DNA of 45,564 nucleotides from JABDJZ01 sp047611125 (GTDB lineage Bacteria > Bacteroidota > Rhodothermia > Rhodothermales > UBA10348): positions 1 to 45,564 of the forward strand of contig JBLFXH010000003.1 in assembly GCA_047611125.1 (NCBI GenBank), given 5' to 3'. The translations under genes and the position numbers were made by a program. Below the pieces are notes generated by a model. That model did not search any database. It was not told the origin of the DNA and saw only the letters and a list, made by a program, of their open reading frames with translations. Position 1 is the first letter of the stretch. Every line of letters begins with the position of its first letter. Shown here one piece after another: positions 32,222 through 40,328 of this stretch.

Positions 32222-35200
32222 CTACTTAACGAGTACGGCGGAAATCTGCGCAGTCGTTGTGCCACTCGTGTCGCTGGCCTCGATCCTGATGATGTAGCGG
32301 CCGTTTCTGGCTCGCGTCCCGCCATCGGTTGTCCCGTCCCACAGGATTTCGCGACGCGAGGTGCCGGAGCCGTATCTCCCGGGCTCCTGGAGTTCAGACT
32401 GGAGGATGGTCTTCACCAATTGGGCCTGCATGTTGAAGACCCGAATCGTCACCGAGGCGGAAGGCTCCTGGCTAGTAAGCAAATAGCCAATCCGCAGTGG
32501 CGCCACGTTTGGAGAAAACGGTGACGGCAGGACTGCCACATTTCGGAGTCCCAGCGTCTCGTTGGTGGCCAGTATCGCGAACTCGGTCAAATGGCGAACC
32601 GAAGGCGAGACGAACGCGCCCCCGCTGTCCTCGGTCTTCAGTAGACGCCAGCGCAGGCGATCCGTCTCGAAACGGGCCATCACCCGCTCACCCTGAAAGA
32701 GCGCGAGCGAAGGGTCCGCGGATAACTGAACGGACGCGTCACCCAAGAGGGAGTCTCCCGGCAGGGCTCGGTCGGACCTCATTGAGAACCGAACGAGCGC
32801 ATCGCCTACGGTCAGTCTTTGGGACCCGCTGGAGGCATTGCGTTTCGGGCCAATCAGCGGTGGATAAGACAGTCCGATTTCGGAGGCGAACGGAATGGCT
32901 CCGCCCGGCAGTGACAACTCTCCACCCCTTGCTCCTCGAAGGAAGGCTGGTTCGCCTGACAGGAGATCCCGGTAGAGGGAGAGCGTGGTAAAGGCGGATT
33001 TTTCGGAAATAGGATCAGTGACGTCAAGCCGGATAGGACCAATGAGAGAGCGGTCGCCGGGAACGAAGACACCGCTTTCCGTCACTCGTCCTGCACTCGG
33101 TGGCGAGACGCTCCAGGAAAGGCCGTTGCCCAGCAACTGCTGGGAGCCGTCCTCGAGCCTGGCCCGATAGTTCATCTGAATTCCCGGGCCCGAGTTGCTG
33201 ACCGAGGGCAGAGGCGAGGCCAGGGTGAGTGCAGACAGAGGCTCCGCCTGAACCTGAAAGTCGGCCACGAATGTGAAGTCCGCAGCTCCTAACGTGGCCG
33301 TTACTTCTAGTCTCACAGCCTCTGCCTCCTGAACCGTCAGTAGCGCCTCGGTGGGATTGGACGGATCCGGAAAAACCAGGCTTGCGTGGTCTCCTCCCAG
33401 CGCCCACGTCATCTTGCCTTCCGTCCCGCCCAAGAACCGGGCACGCAGGTCTGTTCCGATACCGTCCAACAGAACGGCGCGCACCTGGTACGTATCTCCG
33501 GCGCGAAGCCGGCTCCCGGCTAGGGCAGGCTCGATGCGAAGGGTGGCGAGTTTTCCGGGAGTTTGGGGTATGAGAGTGATCGGTGCAGAAGCGTACCCGA
33601 GGCCAGTGCCTCCATCGGTGACGCTCATCTCGTAGATGATGGACTCCGCCCCGTTCGCCGCAGGCAGAGTAGCCTTCAGGTAGCCTCCCGAGGCAATAAG
33701 CGGGAGCGACTCGCTTGCCCCGCGAAGCGTATAGGTCAAGGTCCCAGAGACTGAAGTGAGGTCGTGCCCGTCAGTAGCTAAAACCAAGATCTCTGTCTCC
33801 TGAATGGAGGACACTACGCCGGCTGGGACATGGCGGTAGGGGAGTGCCAACGACACCGTCAGCTCATCTGAGTCACCTGTGAGTGTTGGCTCAAGCGAGG
33901 GGCCAGACGGGCCGAGATACCCCTGCTTAACTACGTCCAGGCGGTATGGCCCGGCTCCCAGCGTGGCCGGTGTTTCGAACAGCCCCTCCACATCAGTGAA
34001 GCCCTCTACCAGTCGGCCACCGGAGCTCTCCACCGTGACCTGCGCCGCATCGATGGGGAGCAGCCCGTCCGTCAGCGACACCGTGATGCGGCCGGACGGC
34101 AGCGCGATGTCGTCCAGGGTCACCACCTGTCCGAGTCGCTCTCCAGGTATACGGACCGTCCGGATGACTGGGGGCCCCTCGTCGGGGAGCACGGAAAGAG
34201 TATAGACGGTGGTATCCGGAGCCGGGACGTCCAGTGGCATGGCCGGGAATATGAACGCGCCCTGCGCGTCGGTTACCGTCTCCAAGAGCGAACGTGCTTG
34301 TGCTCGAACCAATACGCCGGGCGTGCCGGCTCCTCGGTAGACCACCCGCCCCTGGAGAAGTACGGTCGCGGGCCGGAGTGAGAACGCCAGACCCTCGCGC
34401 GCCTCGCCCTCGGCGAGCACAACCTGCTGCTCGCCCATCCGAAAACCCTGGGCGGTCGCGGTCAGGTTGTAAAGTCCGCCGGGGAGCTGCTCAAGCGTGT
34501 AGGCACCTGCAACAGACTCGGTCTGGTAGACAATGCCAGTGGTTCCTTCGACTGCGGTGACCTGTCCGTCCAAACTGGTCCCAGTCTCGCTTCGCACTGT
34601 TCCGGAAATTTGGCCGGTGGCCTCGGCCAGGGTGAACTCCAGGGTCAGGATGGCTGAGCCTTCCAAGAGAACGGTTGCGGCTGGAGGCGTGCTTGAGAAT
34701 CCAGCGAGTGACGGACGCACCGTGTAAGTGCGCAGCAGAGGCAGGCCCTCAAAGGTGAAAACCCCTGCGATGTCGGTTCTCCCGGGTCGGACAACGAGAC
34801 CGTCCTCACTGGATAGCACCACATCAACCGCGGACATGGGCTGACGCAGCACGTTGAGAAGCTGGACCCGGATCGTGCCCACCTGTGCCACGGCCGTAAA
34901 ACTTGCGGTTCCAGATCCGCCCTGGGCCACAACCACGGACCGGAAGGCAGGACTGAAGGACACGCCTTCCTTCTCGGGGACAACACGGTAGCCTCCCGAG
35001 GCCAGCAGCGCGAATGCGTACCCGCCATCAGTCAGCGATGAGGTGATGCCTCGAACCTCCCCGGACGTGCCATCCAATAGCCTAACCGTTGCCCGTGGGA
35101 AGCCCGCATTTCCGCCGATCTCGGCGGTGTTGACGGCTACGATCAAAGCCACATCTGCCACATCCGTGACGCCGTCACTAAAAGCAGCGGTATTCGAGCC

Positions 35201-38200
35201 ATTGACATAACCGGGCCGGTTGATCTCGGTCCGGAGCGTCCAGGAAGCCCCTGGATCGAGCCCGGTGACGGTGTAATTCCCGTTGTCGCCCGATGTGACT
35301 GTAACCACGCGGCCGCCGCCTGATGCCACAACGCGAACGGGAAAGCCCAGAGGGGCTCCCGATTTGTCGATCACCACACCCAGGATCCGCCCGTCCGAGG
35401 CGGCTAGCTCCACGTCCAGAACGCCACCCTCGGCAATCGTAACGCTTTGAACCAGCTTGCGAAAGCCTGATTGGAGGATCTCCATTTCATATAGGCCAGT
35501 TGCCAGCGCGCTGAAACTGTACTGACCGAGGTCGTTGCTCTCGGTGCTCGCAGCGCCAGGCTCCCCCACGAGTGTGACCTGGACACCGGCAAGTGCACGA
35601 CCATCGGCGGCGCTGGTCACCAGCCCCGTCAACGACCCGAGGCGCGGCAATAGGACAACGTCGCCCAACGCTGTGACGGCCCCGTCGCTCACGGAAACGT
35701 TCGGGATGGTCAGTGCGGCGTAGCCGGCCCTTGCAATGGAGACCGTGGATGAACCGGACATCAGCCCCATCAACTCGAATTGCCCAGAATTGGAGGAGAG
35801 GGTGAGCGACTCCAGACCATTGGAGGAACCCGTAATGACTGCCCCCGGAATCGAAGCATTGCTAGTGTCCAAGACCCGGCCCGTAATGCTGCCGGTGGCC
35901 GAGGCCAGAACAGCCGGGTGGTCCCGGGTCTCGCCTTGACCCAGCGTGATGGCCGCGTCCTGCAACGGAGTGAATCCGGGGGCTTGAACGAGTAATTCGT
36001 AGGTCCCTGGGGCCAAGTTGGTATATCGAATCTGGCCCAACAGATCGGAGGAGCTGGTGAACCGAATGGAACCCGATCTCAGGTCACCCGCCGCGCCTTG
36101 AATGGGCGTGCCTTCACTGGTCTGAACGGTGACGATCAGCTGACCGGAAACGGTAGTCAGTTGAAAATCCACGCCTGATCGTTGCTCGCCGAGCGCCAGT
36201 GTGACAGATCTGCTCGTTGTTGCGTACCCGGCTAGCGATGCCTGGACCTCGCGGGTGCCGGGGTCCAGGAAGAGGGTGTAGGCCCCATCAAATTGCGAGG
36301 TTGCCGAGGCCGCGCCCGAAGCTACCGTCACGCCGGCCAGTGGGACCCCACTCGCGTGCCGAGCAACTCCGCTCAAGGACGAAGAGCCGGGGAGCAGTTC
36401 GACCGTCGTGGTGCGCGTCTCCCGTATCCCGAGCGATGACTGAGTGTTTTGGTAGGGCCTGAAGCCAACGGCCATCACCGCCACATCCAGAAGTGCTCCC
36501 GGCTGGACTGGCAGCGCAAACTGACCATCGGCTCGGACCACCGTGAATCGATCGAGCTGCCCTCCCATCACTGACACGACTGCCGCGCCCACAGGCTTGC
36601 CGGCCGACGTCACCACGCCTCTCAGCGTGGTTTCCGCGGCAATCAGATCCGCGTCCAAGCCCTGCAGCGCCTGTCCGGCCAAGAGCGTCCGAAGCAGAGG
36701 CGCGGAAGATTCATGCCCCTCGGCCCCCATGCGGACAGACCAGCTGCCGGGGGATAGACCTACGCTATACCGGCCGAATTGGTCAGTGCGCGAGGTGATG
36801 GACTGCTGGGTCGTGGTTGCTACAACAGTCGCAAAGGGTATGGTGGCGCCCGCCCGAGTGACGACGCCACTGACAGTCGAGGCCGCCGGAACCAGGATTA
36901 CTTGTAGCCCGCTCAGCTGGGAGGACAATCCGAAATTGACGGCCTTGGACCCATGTCCCGCGGCCGAGGCAACGAACTCGTGAACCCCGTCCGTCAGCGC
37001 CAGATCGAATCGGCCGTCAGGGCTGGCCGTGACCCGACGAGGGAACGCCGAATAGGGACCCAACAGTAAGGTGGCTCCGCCGACAGCCAGTCCGGCCGGA
37101 TCCACCACGCGGCCGGTAACCCGACCCTCTGCGGCCACGAGGTTCATATCGAGGCCGGAAACGGACTCTGCGTAGCCAACCCGCAGGGCTGCCGGGCTGG
37201 CATCCATGAACCCATCCGCGCGAGCAGTCACGAAGTAGCTTCCTGCCCCGACGTCAAGAATGAACTGGCCATTGTTATCTGCAACGGTAGTGAGCACCGG
37301 GCCGGCGTAAGGCCGGGCAATCACCAGGGCTCCCGCCAGAGAGCGGCGCTCGCGAACACCGTCCGAACCGGTGCTCACGCCGAAAACGCTGCCCGACACT
37401 TGGCTGGCCTGCTCCGTTAAGACCACCGTGACATTCGTCTGGTGCTCTGCGGTTGATACCTGAACTTGTACCGGCTGCCCACCCAGGAACCCGGCCTTGG
37501 ACGCAGTCAGCGTCCACGATCCTGCGGCCAGCGTGAAGTCGAAACCACCCTGGCCGTCGGTGGTGTACCGCTGCGAACTGGATCCGAAACTGGCGACAAC
37601 TGTGGCCAACTGGACAGGCTGACCGTCTTCGTTGACCACACGACCAGAGACGAATCCCGCGATGGCCTCCAGGATCAGATCAGGAGCGTCGACCTGCTCA
37701 TTCGGCTCGACTTGAAGGCGCTCGATTTCGTCGGTGGCGAATCCGTCCTTCGTGCCGCGGATTGAGTAGGTGCCGGGCGGAACGCTGACAGACCAACGCC
37801 CTTCTGAGTCGGTTAGGGTCTGACGGATCGGATCGTCCCCGCGAAGAACGGCCACGGCTGCGTTTTCAAGAAGCCCCGCACTGTCGTCCAGAACCAGGCC
37901 CGAGACGCGCGCCGGCAATGGGCGCATCCCCAGCACAAACTCGTTGAGTTGATTGGCACTGATTGTGATCGCGTACGTCGTATCGGCATACTGGTCGCGA
38001 CTTGCATGGAACAGGTAACGTCCGGTCACCAGGCTGTCGCGATAAGACTCGGTCGAGTTCACCAACGGGACAATCGGCGCATGCCGGCCGTCCAGATTCT
38101 CCACTTCGACACGGACTCCGAGGATGGCTGTGTCGTCGGCAGTAGACCGCGGTCGAAAGCGAAATTGTCCCATCGGGACTTCGTAAGAGAAGGCGCGATT

Positions 38201-39298
38201 CGAGGACAGGCCGGCCGCTCCGTCGGCCTCATTCGGGATCACGGACCACGTGTAGGTACCGCGCCTCATGAGACGGGATGCGTCCAGCGTGATCTCTGTC
38301 GATGGCGTCGTGGTGGTAAATACCGGCACGTCGCCGATCGAGCCGCCAATCACCTGGCGTTCTGTCAAGGTAAACGTGTAGCTGGCGGCGTCAATCACCG
38401 GCTCCCAGGCGAATCGAATAGATGCGTCTCCCAGGAATCGGGTGCCCTCTCTTGGGGTGATCAGGTTCGGCGGGAGCAGCCCGGTAAAGGCGTCATACCG
38501 GAAGGCCACGACACCACCAAAGGCTTCCGAGATCAAGGCCAGGTCAGACTTGCTGTAGGTGTTGACTACCGTGAAGTAGTACTCACGGCCAGGCTCCAGA
38601 GGTGGCGCAGGTAGGTTGGGAAAAGGACTGTCTTGCGAGGCCTGCCCGTACCGGGCCGATGTCTCTGTGGTCAAGGCGCCCCAGACCGGAGTCAGCCCTT
38701 CGACAACGGGATCGTTCGTTTGGGGATCGGTCCGCAACTCAAAGGGCGTGCTGGAGACCGCCAGGACGTAGGCTGCCACACCGGGAATCCCCTCCCATTC
38801 AAAGGTCGGAGTGGACGAGAAAATGGTACCTCTCGGCCCTAGAATCGTCGGCGCGACCGGCGACTCAACCACAAGCAGAAAGTCCTGGGAGAACACGATG
38901 GAGCGGTCTGAATTCGCCGCGTTACGGATATCCCGGTAGGTCTGCTGGGTGGGCGCGTTGGTAATGTTGGCGTGGTAGACGCCAACAGCAAGGCCGAGTT
39001 GGTTGGGCGTAAACTCCACCGACGTGAGATCAGACACGGAGATGGAAACCCTCGCGTAGGTCCCCGGCGAATCACCGATCTTTAGCTGCATGCCCGGCGC
39101 CGCGGGTGTCCAGTTGAGTTGCGCCGTCTCGGCGGGACGGAAGAGCGCGGAGGCAAAGGTACCATCTCCGTCCACGAGCCGGGGCGGCGAGACCGCCACG
39201 GTCTGGGCAAACGCCGAGCAGGTGCACAGCAACATGGCCACCCCCCAGAACGGGGATCGTCTCAAAAGGCCGGGCTCTATGGGTCGAATACAGTACAC
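32222..39298 (-). CDS. Giant secreted multi-domain protein with about 16 carboxypeptidase-regulatory-like modules
   Basis: A 2358-residue protein, the largest in the window. A signal peptide (FWGVAMLLCTCSAFAQ) is followed by Fn3/Ig-like segments (~146-350). Then come about 16 consecutive modules of 75-95 residues at ~463-1820, each with the xxSGxVxDxxGxPLxGAxVxV ... DGxYxFxxLxPGxYxLxxxxxGF pattern of CarboxypepD_reg-like folds. After a Big-like beta region (~1900-2100) the C-terminus (~2255-2358) carries PSPFSPN, IRVFNMQAQLVKTIL, WDGTTDGG and NGRYIIRIEA, as in FlgD-like/type IX sorting domains. No enzyme catalytic domain is seen. Neighbours are a PorV-like barrel downstream and DUF4249/TonB upstream. 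Likely a surface-exposed scaffold, fibre or polymer-binding protein; function unknown. Confidence 0.88.
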   Translation of the reverse strand: MYCIRPIEPGLLRRSPFWGVAMLLCTCSAFAQTVAVSPPRLVDGDGTFASALFRPAETAQLNWTPAAPGMQLKIGDSPGTYARVSISVSDLTSVEFTPNQLGLAVGVYHANITNAPTQQTYRDIRNAANSDRSIVFSQDFLLVVESPVAPTILGPRGTIFSSTPTFEWEGIPGVAAYVLAVSSTPFELRTDPQTNDPVVEGLTPVWGALTTETSARYGQASQDSPFPNLPAPPLEPGREYYFTVVNTYSKSDLALISEAFGGVVAFRYDAFTGLLPPNLITPREGTRFLGDASIRFAWEPVIDAASYTFTLTERQVIGGSIGDVPVFTTTTPSTEITLDASRLMRRGTYTWSVIPNEADGAAGLSSNRAFSYEVPMGQFRFRPRSTADDTAILGVRVEVENLDGRHAPIVPLVNSTESYRDSLVTGRYLFHASRDQYADTTYAITISANQLNEFVLGMRPLPARVSGLVLDDSAGLLENAAVAVLRGDDPIRQTLTDSEGRWSVSVPPGTYSIRGTKDGFATDEIERLQVEPNEQVDAPDLILEAIAGFVSGRVVNEDGQPVQLATVVASFGSSSQRYTTDGQGGFDFTLAAGSWTLTASKAGFLGGQPVQVQVSTAEHQTNVTVVLTEQASQVSGSVFGVSTGSDGVRERRSLAGALVIARPYAGPVLTTVADNNGQFILDVGAGSYFVTARADGFMDASPAALRVGYAESVSGLDMNLVAAEGRVTGRVVDPAGLAVGGATLLLGPYSAFPRRVTASPDGRFDLALTDGVHEFVASAAGHGSKAVNFGLSSQLSGLQVILVPAASTVSGVVTRAGATIPFATVVATTTQQSITSRTDQFGRYSVGLSPGSWSVRMGAEGHESSAPLLRTLLAGQALQGLDADLIAAETTLRGVVTSAGKPVGAAVVSVMGGQLDRFTVVRADGQFALPVQPGALLDVAVMAVGFRPYQNTQSSLGIRETRTTTVELLPGSSSLSGVARHASGVPLAGVTVASGAASATSQFDGAYTLFLDPGTREVQASLAGYATTSRSVTLALGEQRSGVDFQLTTVSGQLIVTVQTSEGTPIQGAAGDLRSGSIRFTSSSDLLGQIRYTNLAPGTYELLVQAPGFTPLQDAAITLGQGETRDHPAVLASATGSITGRVLDTSNASIPGAVITGSSNGLESLTLSSNSGQFELMGLMSGSSTVSIARAGYAALTIPNVSVSDGAVTALGDVVLLPRLGSLTGLVTSAADGRALAGVQVTLVGEPGAASTESNDLGQYSFSALATGLYEMEILQSGFRKLVQSVTIAEGGVLDVELAASDGRILGVVIDKSGAPLGFPVRVVASGGGRVVTVTSGDNGNYTVTGLDPGASWTLRTEINRPGYVNGSNTAAFSDGVTDVADVALIVAVNTAEIGGNAGFPRATVRLLDGTSGEVRGITSSLTDGGYAFALLASGGYRVVPEKEGVSFSPAFRSVVVAQGGSGTASFTAVAQVGTIRVQLLNVLRQPMSAVDVVLSSEDGLVVRPGRTDIAGVFTFEGLPLLRTYTVRPSLAGFSSTPPAATVLLEGSAILTLEFTLAEATGQISGTVRSETGTSLDGQVTAVEGTTGIVYQTESVAGAYTLEQLPGGLYNLTATAQGFRMGEQQVVLAEGEAREGLAFSLRPATVLLQGRVVYRGAGTPGVLVRAQARSLLETVTDAQGAFIFPAMPLDVPAPDTTVYTLSVLPDEGPPVIRTVRIPGERLGQVVTLDDIALPSGRITVSLTDGLLPIDAAQVTVESSGGRLVEGFTDVEGLFETPATLGAGPYRLDVVKQGYLGPSGPSLEPTLTGDSDELTVSLALPYRHVPAGVVSSIQETEILVLATDGHDLTSVSGTLTYTLRGASESLPLIASGGYLKATLPAANGAESIIYEMSVTDGGTGLGYASAPITLIPQTPGKLATLRIEPALAGSRLRAGDTYQVRAVLLDGIGTDLRARFLGGTEGKMTWALGGDHASLVFPDPSNPTEALLTVQEAEAVRLEVTATLGAADFTFVADFQVQAEPLSALTLASPLPSVSNSGPGIQMNYRARLEDGSQQLLGNGLSWSVSPPSAGRVTESGVFVPGDRSLIGPIRLDVTDPISEKSAFTTLSLYRDLLSGEPAFLRGARGGELSLPGGAIPFASEIGLSYPPLIGPKRNASSGSQRLTVGDALVRFSMRSDRALPGDSLLGDASVQLSADPSLALFQGERVMARFETDRLRWRLLKTEDSGGAFVSPSVRHLTEFAILATNETLGLRNVAVLPSPFSPNVAPLRIGYLLTSQEPSASVTIRVFNMQAQLVKTILQSELQEPGRYGSGTSRREILWDGTTDGGTRARNGRYIIRIEASDTSGTTTAQISAVLVK

Positions 39299-39356
39299 CC
39301 TACCCTCTTCGGATCGGCCAAACCTCTCGGCAGATAAGCCCAGGTATCCCGGAGTC

Positions 39357-40325
39357 TCAGCCGTCCTCGCGGAGAATCACCACGCGGCTTCGTACACGGG
39401 TCAGCGAGCCGAATAGGCCGTGGCCGTCGTTGACCCCTGCCTTGACGTTTGGGATCTCGCCCGGCGCGAATCCACCATTCCCCTCCTGCGCGTTGACGTA
39501 GCGGAAGTGGTTCCAGACGTTGTCGTCGATGGCGCTCACAGTGATCTCTTGCGGGCCGTAGAACGCGGCGAAGAACCAAGGCATTTTGAGCCGAATGCTC
39601 GCGTCCGGATTGACCTGCCAGTTGGCTTCATTCAGCGGAGGTGAAGACTGGAGGATTACCTCGCTTAGTTCCTCCGGATCTAGCGTTGAAGGGTCGAATT
39701 CCTCGTCGGCACCGATCGAAAAAAGGATATCGCGCAGGAACGGCGTCAGTCCATCGATGGATGGATCGAGACTCTCCATCGAGATGATATACACCGCATC
39801 ACGCCCCGGGTACACGCTTGCCGAGACGTCAATCTCTATCTGCTCGGTGGACTGATAGACCACCTCGCGTACGGGCTCGCCCACGATATCAAAGCCCCCC
39901 GGAACAATGGTTCTGGCAGCGAGGGTCGGATATCCGGGCACATCGGCCGTGAGTTGGTACGTGGCCCCGGCCACGACTCTTGACTGAAAGCCTGAGCCAG
40001 TCTCGTCGGAAAACAGCGGCAGGTAGAGCCCGTCCGCAGCTTCTACGTCTGAGGGGACGTCGATTGGTGCGTAGGTGAAGCGTCGCTCGGGGAGTCCGGG
40101 CGAAGCCAACTGTGTAATCGTCACCGTGGCCGCACCAACGCCGACCGGCACACTTCCGTACTGGGTTTCAACACTCTGCGTCCAGGTGAGTCGGACGGGC
40201 GGGATGGTTTCGCCAGCTATCAGCCAGGCCTCGATGACGGGCTGCGGTTGGTGTATCCCCGGGTCCCCGAAATCACAGGCAGAGAAGGCGAATGCCGCGA
40301 GCGTTATGGCAACTATGCGTTTCAT
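39357..40325 (-). CDS. DUF4249-family outer-membrane lipoprotein
   Basis: A 322-residue protein starting at ATG 40325 (a TTG at 40328 precedes it). The N-terminus MKRIVAITLAAFAFSACDFG has a lipobox ending in C17. The following VIEAWLIAGETIPPVRLTWT, with a beta-sandwich-like body and 'TIVPGGFDIVGEP' type segments, matches DUF4249 proteins. In Bacteroidota these are commonly encoded directly after a TonB-dependent receptor, as here (3-base gap), and are thought to act as substrate-capturing partners. It ends 58 bases before the giant gene. Confidence 0.9.
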   Translation of the reverse strand: MKRIVAITLAAFAFSACDFGDPGIHQPQPVIEAWLIAGETIPPVRLTWTQSVETQYGSVPVGVGAATVTITQLASPGLPERRFTYAPIDVPSDVEAADGLYLPLFSDETGSGFQSRVVAGATYQLTADVPGYPTLAARTIVPGGFDIVGEPVREVVYQSTEQIEIDVSASVYPGRDAVYIISMESLDPSIDGLTPFLRDILFSIGADEEFDPSTLDPEELSEVILQSSPPLNEANWQVNPDASIRLKMPWFFAAFYGPQEITVSAIDDNVWNHFRYVNAQEGNGGFAPGEIPNVKAGVNDGHGLFGSLTRVRSRVVILREDG

Positions 40326-40328
40326 CAA

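Noticed and set aside
32222..39298. Recent tandem duplication within the giant gene
   Set aside because: Modules share a protein pattern but I saw no long near-identical nucleotide repeats, so recent amplification is not supported.
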